29,247 nt of DNA. Origin: JBBSEZ01 sp038239195 (GTDB lineage Bacteria > Planctomycetota > Planctomycetia > Gemmatales > Gemmataceae). The stretch is from NCBI GenBank assembly GCA_038239195.1, contig JBBSEZ010000066.1, positions 1-29,247 of the forward strand, written 5' to 3'. Below the pieces are notes generated by a model. It was not told the origin of the DNA and made no database searches. It worked only from the letters and a program-made list of their open reading frames with translations. Shown piece by piece: positions 1-7,728 of the stretch. Each line of letters opens with the position of its first letter. Within the stretch, counting starts at the first letter, position 1. A program made the translations under genes and the position numbers.

Positions 1-60
1 GGGGGGGCGGGGGGGGGGGGGGGGGCGTGGCGCGCACCCCCACCAACCACCCCCCCAACG
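1..60. repeat. Low-complexity G/C homopolymer edge
   Basis: The first 25 bases are almost pure G, followed by a C-rich stretch with no recognisable coding signal. The other end of the window has similar homopolymer runs, so this looks like a contig edge or a sequencing artefact. Open frames that start here are not credible. From about 60 to 170 the sequence is still C/G-rich, and I see no gene before the start at 181. Confidence 0.7.
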
Positions 61-180
61 GGCCCCGGGCGCGGCGGGGTGGGGGGGCCCCCCCCCCGCT
101 CCCGGATCTTTGGCCCCACCATGACCCGGCACGAGAATTGCTGGCTATTTCAAGATGCCCTTCAAACCAAGGAAAGAACC

Positions 181-366
181 ATGGATCACCAGCAGCAACA
201 TCAAGAGCACCACGACAAAGAGCGAGAGCAGGAGAAGAAGGAGTGGAAACACCACAACCGCGAGCTCGCGGGGAAACGGCACGGGCTGCATCCGGCGTGG
301 TACGTCGTCGTTGGGGTAGTGCTGGTCGGAGCGGCAGTGACCGTGTGGACGTTCCTCATCTGGTAG
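181..366 (+). CDS. Small single-pass membrane protein (61 aa), unknown function
   Basis: Residues 1-37 are extremely hydrophilic and rich in His, Gln, Glu and Lys (it opens MDHQQQHQEHH). Residues about 38-60 form one hydrophobic helix ending at the C terminus (VVVGVVLVGAAVTVW). This is the layout of a C-tail-anchored or single-pass inner-membrane peptide with its charged part in the cytoplasm. I chose ATG 181 because AAGGAAAG lies 3-10 bases upstream; longer in-frame starts have no ribosome site and add unconvincing sequence. It converges with the gene ending at 464. A 6-bp stem at 395-400/410-415 lies between them but has no T-tract. Family not recognised. Confidence 0.6.
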   Translation: MDHQQQHQEHHDKEREQEKKEWKHHNRELAGKRHGLHPAWYVVVGVVLVGAAVTVWTFLIW

Positions 367-463
367 GGCCGCTTTGAGAAGCAAGCCATCCTCGGCAGGA
401 GCTCCGTGTTCCTGCACTCCCACAGCGATGAGAAGGCATCACTGCTCCCTCGCCCCCAAGGCG

Positions 464-1116
464 TCACTTCCGGCCCAGCACCCAGTCGAGGACGTGGCAA
501 CCCTTGACGTGCCCGCCCTGCCGGCAATGGTCCGCTGCTCCGTCCTCGCCCAGGTCGGCCAGCGCGTCGGCCAGGATGAGGAACTGGTCGCTGTTCTCGG
601 GGACCGCTTCGTCGCACTCGCGCGCCAACTCGACGACGTGCCCGGGGAAGGCGCGAGGGGGCGGAAGAGGTTGCCGAACACTTCGCGTACCAGCGAGCAG
701 AGGCGCTCCTTGCTCTGGGGCCTATCGTCCAGGCCCAGCGCGCCCAAGGCGCCCATGGCCACGAGATAGGCCGCGGATGCCGCCTTCTCCCCCGTTGTCC
801 CGATCATCGCCTGGCAGGCGCGGCCTCGCTGACCTCGCTGATACCAGACGTCGTCGATGCCGAGGTGACATTCCTGCTGCGCCGCGTCCAGCGCGTCTCG
901 GTCGATGAGGCCGTCGGCGAACGCTTCGGCGGCCCTCACGGCCGCGCGGTCGCAGTCCCGGACGGGCAGGTGCCAGAGCAGGGAGCGGCAGATGGCGCAG
1001 GCGAGCAGACGGAACCGGCGCCTGCCCGTCGGCGAGCGACTGAGGCCTCGGCCTCTCTTCAGGTGGCCGTAGAGCTTCTGGAAGTGGTCGGAGGCCAGCC
1101 AGGTCGCTTCGTCCAC
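464..1116 (-). pseudogene. Planctomycete-type uncharacterised protein, broken by a frameshift near 656-660
   Basis: The GTG start at 1116 lies 3 bases after the stop of the 51-aa gene upstream, whose G-rich end supplies the ribosome site. The N-terminal part (ACAICRSLLWHL, then AVRAAEAFADGL) resembles an uncharacterised family I associate with Gemmata-like planctomycetes (from memory). After VFGNLFRP, about codon 153, the frame becomes Ser/Arg-rich nonsense. Good family-like sequence resumes one frame over: FPGHVVELAREC, then DQFLILADALADLGED, then GGHVKGCHVLDWVLGRK, ending in TGA at 464-466. Adding one C to the C5 run at the junction joins the halves. The original frame runs on to 439 without a family-like end. 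Either the gene is decayed or the contig has a homopolymer error. Molecular function unknown. Confidence 0.7.
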
Positions 1117-1119
1117 GGC

Positions 1120-1275
1120 TCACCCCCCGCCCACGTCGCCGACGTACTGCTCCGCCTCGGCCCAACTCCTGCCCGTAAACACCACGGCGGGCTGCTCGTC
1201 CCGGGGCGCGCCGGCGTCCACGACATGGTACAGGGTCTCTCCCTCGACCTGCCAGGGCATAACCTTCAACTCCAT
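1120..1275 (-). CDS. 51-aa hypothetical protein, companion of the gene at 464-1116
   Basis: A short ORF begins at ATG 1275 (MELKVMPWQVEGETLY) and ends with YVGDVGGG at TGA 1120-1122, three bases before the GTG of the next gene on the same strand. The spacing and the G-run inside its last codons, which can serve as the next ribosome site, suggest translational coupling. The upstream bases (GAAAGGGGGCGACG before the ATG) contain an AAAGGGGG ribosome site. The composition is that of a folded soluble mini-protein with no membrane segment or signal peptide. No function recognised. Confidence 0.6.
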   Translation of the reverse strand: MELKVMPWQVEGETLYHVVDAGAPRDEQPAVVFTGRSWAEAEQYVGDVGGG

Positions 1276-1299
1276 CGTCGCCCCCTTTCAAAGACCTCT

Positions 1300-1420
1300 T
1301 GGAGTGCGGCGGATTCATCGCCGCTTTCTTTTCTTCCTTTTCCTCTCCCCAAAAGCCTCTTCCGGTCGAGCTGCCCTCGTCGAGGGGAAAAGAAAGCGGC
1401 GATGAATCCGCCGCACTCCA
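1300..1420. repeat. Long perfect palindrome (34-bp arms, 53-bp loop), dispersed-repeat unit
   Basis: Positions 1300-1333 are the exact reverse complement of 1387-1420, around a 53-base spacer. Each arm carries a core that opens GGAGTGCGGCGGATTCATCG and runs into CCGCTTTCTTTTC. A 28-base relative with two mismatches recurs at 17148-17175. It lies downstream of the MscS-family gene (stop 1436) and upstream of the 51-aa gene, both on the minus strand, so its RNA could fold into a very long hairpin that ends or stabilises the upstream message. No ORF, transposase or target duplication accompanies it. Confidence 0.85.
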
Positions 1421-1435
1421 CAAAAGACAGGCCCC

Positions 1436-4396
1436 TCACGCTGCACGAAGCAACCGGCCCGCCTGGGCCGCCGCTCCTACTGTAGGCTCGCCGGGCGCCG
1501 GGCCGACCCGCACTCCCAGCGCCGCCGCCTGCGCGAGCACCTCGCAGTTGATCGCTTCGCGGAACTGCGTCTCCTCGGCCCCGTTCCCCGTGGCCAGGAA
1601 CAGGCTGAGGCTCAGTTCGACCCCGTCGTTGGTGATCCGGTGAACGTGGACGTCCACCTTGTCCTGCACGACCAGCGGCTGGCCTTCCAGCCAGCCCCGC
1701 AACCGGTCGCGGAGCTCCAGCAGCCGCTCGGGCGAACTGTCCGCGCCCATCGTGATCGTGGTGCTGAACCGTCGGTGCGACCGGGCCCCCATGTTGTCGA
1801 TCGGCGCCGCGGCGATGATCGCGTTGGGGATGGTGAGCACGGAGTCCTCGGCCGTGCGCAGCCGCGTCGAGCGGAAGCCGACCTGCTCCACGACCCCCTC
1901 GGTCCCCCCCACCAGGATGCGGTCTCCGATCTTGAACGCCCGCTCGCCGATCAACAGCAGCGTGCCGAAGAAGCTCTTCAGCGCATCCTGCGCCGCCAGC
2001 GACGCCGCCAGGCCAGCGACCCCCAGGCCCGTCATGAACCGCCCCAGCAGGTCGATCTCGCCGATCTGATAGACGATGTACGTGGCGACGATCAGCAGCA
2101 CCGCGGCCTTGCCCACCCGAACCGAGACGGGCACGATCATGTCGCCGAGGTTGCGGTGCGGCCGCAGCGACTCGGTGTTCGTGTAGACCCCCATCGACAG
2201 GTCGATGAGCCGCAGCCCCAGCCAGCCGAACAGCGCCGCCAACAGAAATTTCTCCGCAGCGAAGGCGGTGCTCGCGGCCGCGACCGGCAGGTCCAGCCCC
2301 GCCAGCAGCAGGAAGAAGGCCCAGGTGACCGCCAGCCACATCAGCGGCTTCAGGGCCGAGGTCACGAAGTTGGTCGACAGGACCGAGCCCCCCCGGCGCA
2401 ACAGCCAGGCGGCTAGCCGGCAGACGCACGTCAGCGTCAGCCGGGCGGCCAGCCAGCTCGCCAGGGCCGCGAGGGCGAGCCCCAGCCACTGATAGAGGGC
2501 CAAGCGCCCCAGGCGCGCCTGGGGCCAGACGGGTAGCTTCAGCCGCAGCCAGATGCCCGGCGCCTCCCGGAAAGTCGGCACCACAAGGAGAGGGCCCGCG
2601 CCGCCGTGCTGGGACTCGTCCACCGGCTTGCCCAGCACGGCGAGGAACATCGGCTCGATTTGCTGGACGGTCTCGGGCGTGAACTGCCAGAGCCCTTTCC
2701 CTGGATCGTTGGCCTTGCGGTCCAGCACGACCCGTCCCAGTTCGCCCCGGTACAGGACGTAGCGGGCCCCCGCCGGGCTGTCCGGCACTTCCTGAACGTA
2801 GATGCGCCCGATGCGGTCGAGCACGTACTTCAGCTTGAACGCGAGGACCGAGCCCAGCACGCCTCGGGCGCTGGCGTGGACCTCGCCGAGGTCCAGGCAG
2901 CGGGCGGCCAGCGCGAAGTCGCGCCGGCCGGTCGCGTCCTGAAACGTCATCACCAGGTCGCGGGCGCTGTCGAGGTTCGAGCCGCGCCCCTGCTCGGGCC
3001 GCGCCTTCCCGGCGAGCCGGTCGAACATCTCCGGGACGCGGGCGACGGTGGCAGCGCTGAAGCACCAACGCCCGTCGCGCTGCCGTAGGATCTCGACCCG
3101 AGCCCCCTGGCAGTCGCCGAGGGCCTGGGGCGGCGCGTTCCAGTCGTCGGGCACCGTGCTCAGGTCGATCGGCAGCTTGCGCAACACGGCCTCGAGCTTG
3201 GCGGCCAGCTTGGCGCCCAGCGGCCCTCGGTCGGCGAGCGGGATGTTGTCGAGGTCGAGGTATTCCAGGGCGTCGGCCAGTCGGGCGTCGTTGGCGTCGG
3301 CGGCATCCATGGTGCGGAAGAAGCCCTGGAGCAAGGCGCGCGGCGAGCCGAGGTGGGCGGGCACGTCCTCCGGCCGCTTCCTGGCGTGCGGGCCGCTGGC
3401 GGCCTTCAGGCCGGGCACGATCAGCTTCAGGCGCACGTAGCGAGGGTTGGGCTCGGCGCCCTGGACGGCGGCGTACATCCGCGGGACGTTCCGCACGGTC
3501 AGCCGGGTGAAGAGCCACGCGTCCTTGCCGTCCGCCTGGCGAACGCGATCCAGCGCGATGCGGCCGTGCTGGTCGGCGTGCCAGGTGTAGGGCGGGCCGT
3601 CCGACCGGTCGGGGACCTCTTCGCGGAACATGAACCCGCGCCGCTGTAGCGCGAAGGCGAGTTGCTGGGCCAGGGCCGGCCCCTGTTGCCGGCGCTGCTC
3701 GGCGCTGAGCGTGCTCAGGTCGAGGGCCCGGGCCGCCGCGTAGAAGTCGCCATTGGCCACGTCGGAAATGAACTGCCGCATCGTCGCGCGCGGGTCCGTA
3801 AGCCCCTCGCGCAGGGAGACCACGGAAACGGCGGCGCGCTGCCGGCGCCGCTGCGCCGCCGCGAGGCGCAAGGCAGGGAGCCTCTCGAGCGTCTTGGCGT
3901 CGAAGCGCCAGCCGCCATCGCGGCACCGTCGCATGGAGAGCGTGGCCGGGCCGGCCTCGTGAAGGACGACCGCATCGCCCGCCGCCTCATTGGGAACGCT
4001 GCTCAACGGCAGCGCCAGGCTGTCGAGGACGTTCTCCAGGTCGAGGGCCAGCATCGCCGCGTCCGCAGGCGCGGGGCGCGGATGCACGGCGTCGAGGTCC
4101 AGGCAGGCGACCGCGTCGGCGATCATCTCCGGAAAGACGTCGTAGAGGATGACCGCGAAGTAGAGGGTCTCGAGCGCCTCGCGCGGCGAACGGAGCTTCT
4201 CCGCCACGGGCCGATCGGCCTCGTAGGGCGAGCGAAGCCGATCGATCAACGGGGCCTCCTTGGGCTTCTCCACCCGGGCCTGCGCGGCGGGCGCGGCTTT
4301 GTCCCCTGGTGCCGGTTGGGCGTGGAGGGCCGGCGGCCCAACGCCGACGAGAAGGCAGAGGCCGGCGCTTGCGGCGAGTGGGAGGCGGTGGATCAT
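1436..4396 (-). CDS. Large MscS-family mechanosensitive channel with four N-terminal repeats (986 aa)
   Basis: A signal-like N terminus (about residues 1-26, ending ALHA) precedes a long extracytoplasmic region, then about five membrane segments between 634 and 815, then the MscS beta domain and C-terminal alpha/beta domain to 986. The pore helix and following strand are diagnostic: GLGVAGLAASLAAQDALKSF (about 789-808), IGDRILVGG, TRLRTAEDSVLTIPNA and IDNMGARSHRR. The extracytoplasmic part holds four diverged copies of a 110-aa module at about 69-176, 202-312, 349-461 and 476-589. Each copy has an (A)xxLDL-type helix, a VP(D/N) step and a W-x-F(S/T) then VPxMF ending. Small MscS has about 286 residues, so this is a long MscK/MscM-like architecture with an unfamiliar sensor region. 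Its role would be tension-gated solute release in the inner membrane. ATG 4396 was chosen because the signal peptide starts there; the ribosome site is weak. Confidence 0.92.
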   Translation of the reverse strand: MIHRLPLAASAGLCLLVGVGPPALHAQPAPGDKAAPAAQARVEKPKEAPLIDRLRSPYEADRPVAEKLRSPREALETLYFAVILYDVFPEMIADAVACLDLDAVHPRPAPADAAMLALDLENVLDSLALPLSSVPNEAAGDAVVLHEAGPATLSMRRCRDGGWRFDAKTLERLPALRLAAAQRRRQRAAVSVVSLREGLTDPRATMRQFISDVANGDFYAAARALDLSTLSAEQRRQQGPALAQQLAFALQRRGFMFREEVPDRSDGPPYTWHADQHGRIALDRVRQADGKDAWLFTRLTVRNVPRMYAAVQGAEPNPRYVRLKLIVPGLKAASGPHARKRPEDVPAHLGSPRALLQGFFRTMDAADANDARLADALEYLDLDNIPLADRGPLGAKLAAKLEAVLRKLPIDLSTVPDDWNAPPQALGDCQGARVEILRQRDGRWCFSAATVARVPEMFDRLAGKARPEQGRGSNLDSARDLVMTFQDATGRRDFALAARCLDLGEVHASARGVLGSVLAFKLKYVLDRIGRIYVQEVPDSPAGARYVLYRGELGRVVLDRKANDPGKGLWQFTPETVQQIEPMFLAVLGKPVDESQHGGAGPLLVVPTFREAPGIWLRLKLPVWPQARLGRLALYQWLGLALAALASWLAARLTLTCVCRLAAWLLRRGGSVLSTNFVTSALKPLMWLAVTWAFFLLLAGLDLPVAAASTAFAAEKFLLAALFGWLGLRLIDLSMGVYTNTESLRPHRNLGDMIVPVSVRVGKAAVLLIVATYIVYQIGEIDLLGRFMTGLGVAGLAASLAAQDALKSFFGTLLLIGERAFKIGDRILVGGTEGVVEQVGFRSTRLRTAEDSVLTIPNAIIAAAPIDNMGARSHRRFSTTITMGADSSPERLLELRDRLRGWLEGQPLVVQDKVDVHVHRITNDGVELSLSLFLATGNGAEETQFREAINCEVLAQAAALGVRVGPAPGEPTVGAAAQAGRLLRAA

Positions 4397-4564
4397 GGAA
4401 AACCTGGCCGAACGGGTAGAAGGGAGGGGCAAACGGTCCCGCCGAAGGGCCCCGCGCGAACGGCGCAAAGGGGCCTCCACGGACCGGCGGGTTGGTGTAC
4501 CCAATTTCCCCGTCTGCCACAAGGCGAAGGCGCCGATCGGGGGGCGAGCCGGCGAGCCGGGGCC

Positions 4565-5626
4565 CTACCTCGCGCCGCCACTCGCGGCCGGCGCGCTCGT
4601 CGGTTTTCGAGTGCTCGGGTCTTTCGCTGTCGTGCTCCCCGTTCCGGGTCGGCTCGCGTCGGTGGCCCCGTCCAACGCCCATACCGGGAACCGGATCGGT
4701 TCCATCACGAGAGGAGGCGTCGTGTCCGCGGGCGCCTTGGCGGGCGTGGCCGCCACTTTCCCGGGGATGACGGCGCCGACCGCTTCCACCGAGGGAGGCA
4801 CGGGGGGCGGGGGCGGGGGCGAGGACGCCTTCGCCGGCCCCGCGGGCGCGGTCGCGCCGGCCAGTCGATATGGGTTTGGCAGCACGAGGAGTGGTTCTTC
4901 CCAGATCGCCGGGCGGGTGACCGCCAGCACGGGCGTCGCCGCCTTCTTCTCGCTCTCCTTGCCGCTCAGCAATGGTATCGAGACCTGGGCCCCGGCAATG
5001 TCGGTGGCCTCCCCGAGGGTGCCCCGGCGGAACGGCCCGGCCCCAAGCACCCAGGTGTCCTTGGAGGTGCCCTCGGCCTGGACCACGCCGGACTGCCACA
5101 CTGGCCGGCCCGTGCGGCGGTTGTAGGCAAACACCGCGATCTTCGCGACCCCCTTCTGGTCGGTCTTCTTGGCCAGTGGGATCTCCGGAATGAGCGAGGG
5201 CTGGCCCGGCATCACGCTGGGCACGTTCATCTGCGGCACGCCGAACAGCAGCGAGTACTGATCGGTGCCGATGCCGCCCGAGCGCGCCTCCACCACGTAG
5301 GTGGCCTCGGCGCGGCTTTCTTGCAGCAGACAGCCGGAGGCCAGCAACTGCTGCCGCAGCGAGCTCACCACGTAGCCGTGGTCGGCCCCGGGCGCCAGAT
5401 ACTGCGCATCGAAGAAGATCGGCTTGCCGGCCAGGGCCCGGAAGTCGAGCTGCGACACCGACTGATCGATGGCGTTGGAGACCAGGAGCTGTTCGGTGGC
5501 GGCCCGCTGCGTGTTCGTCACCCGCGTGGTGCCGCAGCCCACGACGAGCGCGAGCGCCAGCGCCGGGAGCCAGGTCAGGGCCCGGGCCGGGACACGATCG
5601 GCGCTGCCCTGGTTGGGGTTCGGCAC
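4565..5626 (-). CDS. Lipoprotein of unknown function (353 aa)
   Basis: GTG 5626 is preceded by a perfect AAAGGAGG with 5-base spacing, which fixes the start against longer upstream frames. Residues about 13-28 form a hydrophobic signal ending in the lipobox LVVGC, so the mature protein should be lipidated on Cys in the inner or outer membrane. The folded part (about 30-240) is conserved-looking: QRAATEQLLVSNAIDQS, IFFDAQYLAPGADHGYVVS, LRQQLLASGC and TYVVEARSGGIGTDQ. It recalls a planctomycete lipoprotein family carrying a DUF (possibly DUF6655; this is from memory). The last 110 residues are a Pro/Ala/Thr-rich, low-complexity tail. It is divergent from the ABC permease genes, sharing about 200 bp of upstream DNA. 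A role in envelope assembly is possible but not shown. Confidence 0.85.
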   Translation of the reverse strand: MPNPNQGSADRVPARALTWLPALALALVVGCGTTRVTNTQRAATEQLLVSNAIDQSVSQLDFRALAGKPIFFDAQYLAPGADHGYVVSSLRQQLLASGCLLQESRAEATYVVEARSGGIGTDQYSLLFGVPQMNVPSVMPGQPSLIPEIPLAKKTDQKGVAKIAVFAYNRRTGRPVWQSGVVQAEGTSKDTWVLGAGPFRRGTLGEATDIAGAQVSIPLLSGKESEKKAATPVLAVTRPAIWEEPLLVLPNPYRLAGATAPAGPAKASSPPPPPPVPPSVEAVGAVIPGKVAATPAKAPADTTPPLVMEPIRFPVWALDGATDASRPGTGSTTAKDPSTRKPTSAPAASGGAR

Positions 5627-5786
5627 GGCGGGCCTCCTTTCAGGGGAAGCGGCACACGGGCTCGGGCGGTGAGCCCCGCGCATGAAGATGCTGCGTAAGA
5701 AAGTTGGCTGATACCCATGCCCCCTTCCCGGGTCAAGGCCAGTGCCACCCGGGCGCCGCCGGACTACTATGCTAAGAGGATGCCCG

Positions 5787-5814
5787 TGGGGCCGCTCGCG
5801 GAAGGGCGGCCCCA
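5787..5814 (+). promoter_or_regulatory. Leader hairpin upstream of the ABC permease genes
   Basis: TGGGGCCGC (5787-5795) and GCGGCCCCA (5806-5814) form a perfect 9-bp stem with a 10-base loop. The stem ends just before the GGAAGGGAGAGAGG ribosome site of the permease gene at 5834. A TATGCT sequence at 5768-5773 could be a -10 element, but no -35 is visible. The stem could protect the mRNA 5' end or modulate initiation. In DNA this GC-rich a 9-bp stem is not rare, so the call is tentative. Confidence 0.4.
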
Positions 5815-5833
5815 GGAAGGGAGAGAGGCAAAC

Positions 5834-6703
5834 GTGCCGGCAGCGCAAGTGCAGGCCTCGGCGATCGGAGCGACCCAGCGGATCGGGGCGCGGGCGGCCC
5901 TGCGCAAATACTTCAACATCTTCCGCGCCTCGCTCATCGAGCGCCTGGCCTACCGCGGCGACTTTCTGCTCGGCACCTTCCTGCGCTTCCTGCCGATGCT
6001 CACCACGATCCTCCTCTGGGAGGCCGTCTACGCCGGGTCCGGCAAGACCGACCTGGCCGGCTTCACGCGCCACCAGATGATCGCCTACCTGCTGCTGATC
6101 CACGTGAGCCGCATGTTCTCGAGCATGCCCGGGCTGGCCTCCGGCATTGCCCGCGACGTCCGCGATGGCTCGCTCAAGAAATACCTCATCCAGCCGCTCG
6201 ACATGATCGGCTACCTCCTCTCCTACCGCGCCGCTCACAAGGCCGCTTACATCGCCACCTCGTGCTTGCCCTACGCCGCCTTGTTCGCCATCTGCCACAG
6301 CTACTTCGACACCTTTCCGGGCCCGCTGATGCTTCTGGGCTACGTCGTCGCCCTGCTGCTCGGCTTCGTCATTGGCTTCTTCATCGAGGCCATCCTCGGC
6401 GTGATGGGCTTCTGGTTTCTGGAAGTGACCTCGCTCCTGTGGGTGATCAGCACGCTCAACTACTTCGTCTCCGGCCAGATGTTCCCGCTCGACCTGCTGC
6501 CCCCGTTCTGGGCCGACCTGCTCAAGGCGCTGCCGTTCCAGTACCTTGCCTACTTCCCCGCCGTCGTTTTCCTCGGCAAGGTCACCGGCCCCGAGCTCGT
6601 CAAAGGCCTGCTGACCGAGGTGGCCTGGGCGGTCGCCCTCGTGCTATTCACGCGCTGGCTCTATGCCCGCGGGCTGCGCCGCTACAGCGCCTTTGGAGGC
6701 TGA
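5834..6703 (+). CDS. ABC-2 type transporter permease, subunit 1 (289 aa)
   Basis: This is an integral membrane protein with about six hydrophobic segments. Features are LRKYFNIFRASLIERLAYRG at the entry, then LLLIHVSRMFSSMPGLASGIARD, LVRDGSLKKYLIQPLD-like sequence (VRDGSLKKYLIQPLD) and the FVSGQMFPLDLLPPFW loop near the C terminus. The (I/V)RDGSLxxYLIxPLD signature fits the ABC-2 permease group of COG4587 (Pfam ABC2_membrane_6). GTG 5834 is preferred because GGGAGAGAGG lies just upstream; ATG 5717 has no ribosome site. The stop is 8 bp before the next permease, which has the companion fold, so the two probably form a heterodimeric channel. The ATPase usually encoded beside them is not in the window. 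Substrate unknown. Confidence 0.88.
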   Translation: MPAAQVQASAIGATQRIGARAALRKYFNIFRASLIERLAYRGDFLLGTFLRFLPMLTTILLWEAVYAGSGKTDLAGFTRHQMIAYLLLIHVSRMFSSMPGLASGIARDVRDGSLKKYLIQPLDMIGYLLSYRAAHKAAYIATSCLPYAALFAICHSYFDTFPGPLMLLGYVVALLLGFVIGFFIEAILGVMGFWFLEVTSLLWVISTLNYFVSGQMFPLDLLPPFWADLLKALPFQYLAYFPAVVFLGKVTGPELVKGLLTEVAWAVALVLFTRWLYARGLRRYSAFGG

Positions 6704-6711
6704 GGAGCTTC

Positions 6712-7524
6712 ATGGCCAGCCCCGCGCGTTACCTCCGTCTCTACTTCGCGTTCGCGCGCTTCGGCCTGCTCGCGGAAATGGCCTTTCGCGCCAACTTCCT
6801 GGTGAAGCTGTTCGTCGAGGCGCTGTGGCTGGCGATCCTCGTCGCCTTCTACGAACTGGTCTTCGCGCAGACGAAGGACGTGGCGGGCTGGGACCGCGAA
6901 AGCTACCTCTTCTTCGTCGGCTGCCACTACGCCCTGGGCGGGCTGATCGAGACGCTGTTCCTGGAGAACTGCACCGGCTTCGCCGAGTTGGTGCGCTCCG
7001 GCGACCTCGACATGTACCTCCTCAAGCCGATCGACGAGCAGTTCCTCATCACCACGCGCCACGTGGACTGGTCCACGGCCCCCAACGTCTTGCAGGGGGC
7101 GGCGCTCATGGTCTACGCCCTGACAGCAATGCCCGGTTGGACGTTCGACGTCGGCCGGCTGCTCGCGTTCCTGGCGCTGTTCGCGTGCGGGGTGGCGCTG
7201 GCCTACAGCTTCCTGCTGATGCTCTGCTCGGCGTCGGTCTGGCTGGTGCGCAACCAGAGCCTGTTGGAGATGTGGTGGCTGTTCACGACGCTGATGCGCT
7301 ACCCGCGCGAGATCTTCCAGCACACCTGGGCCGACCTCATTGGCAGGTTCTTCACCTTCGTCGTGCCGGTGCTCCTCGTCGTGAGCGTGCCAGCGGGGAC
7401 GATGGTGCGGGCGCTCGAGCCGCGTTACATCGCCGGCATGGCGGTGGCGGCGGCAGTGCTGCTGGTCGTCAGCCGAAAGGTATTTCGGCGGGCGCTGCGG
7501 TCGTATCGGAGCGCGAGCAGTTGA
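6712..7524 (+). CDS. ABC-2 type transporter permease, subunit 2 (270 aa)
   Basis: ATG 6712 follows GGAGGCTGAGGAG, part of which overlaps the stop of subunit 1, so the two are translated as a pair. The protein has about six membrane segments. It carries the second-subunit version of the same signature (LVRSGDLDMYLLKPIDEQFL) and ends in a hydrophobic helix followed by a basic tail (RKVFRRALRSYR). It matches the COG3694-type partner of COG4587 permeases (family knowledge). An Arg/Trp-rich stretch (LLEMWWLFTTLMRYPREIFQ) lies in the expected cytoplasmic loop and is a candidate contact with the missing ATPase. The pair would export a lipid, peptide or drug-like compound across the inner membrane. 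Confidence 0.88.
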   Translation: MASPARYLRLYFAFARFGLLAEMAFRANFLVKLFVEALWLAILVAFYELVFAQTKDVAGWDRESYLFFVGCHYALGGLIETLFLENCTGFAELVRSGDLDMYLLKPIDEQFLITTRHVDWSTAPNVLQGAALMVYALTAMPGWTFDVGRLLAFLALFACGVALAYSFLLMLCSASVWLVRNQSLLEMWWLFTTLMRYPREIFQHTWADLIGRFFTFVVPVLLVVSVPAGTMVRALEPRYIAGMAVAAAVLLVVSRKVFRRALRSYRSASS

Positions 7525-7545
7525 TGGGAGAACGGCGGGCCCCAA

Positions 7546-7590
7546 GAATTTGAACAGAAGGCAACGAAGGCAACGAAGAAAGAAGGTAAG
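7546..7590. repeat. Short A-rich intergenic repeat with tandem 9-mers
   Basis: In this GC-rich window, GAATTTGAACAGAAGGCAACG followed by further AAGGCAACG and AAGAAAG units stands out as A-rich. Two exact copies of AAGGCAACG lie in tandem at 7558-7575. Similar sequence recurs between genes in many environmental genomes (from memory, not checked). It lies between convergent genes (stops at 7524 and 7729). The remainder of this 204-bp gap holds the palindrome AGCCGCGGCT but no clear T-tailed terminator. Confidence 0.5.
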
Positions 7591-7728
7591 AGAGGCCCGG
7601 CGCCACACCGCAAGACCGCGGCGTAAAAAACGCAAAAGCCGATCTACTGTTTGATGGGAATAGCGCTGTAGTGCTAGCCCGGCCGCCCCAGGCCGTCAAC
7701 GAAAAACTCCCGTGGCCCACAGCCGCGG

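Noticed and set aside
1266..3926. 886-aa minus-strand ORF overlapping the MscS gene
   Set aside because: It is a second frame of the MscS gene, Arg/Gly/Pro-rich, without motif, while the other frame encodes the clear channel.
5717..5833. N-terminal extension of ABC permease subunit 1 from ATG 5717
   Set aside because: There is no ribosome site at ATG 5717. The extra 39 residues are non-membrane, low-quality sequence, and the GTG at 5834 has a strong upstream purine run.
7560..7720. Rho-independent terminator between convergent genes at 7524 and 7729
   Set aside because: Only short imperfect stems (for example TAGCGC/GTGCTA and AGCCGCGGCT) are visible, with no T-tract.
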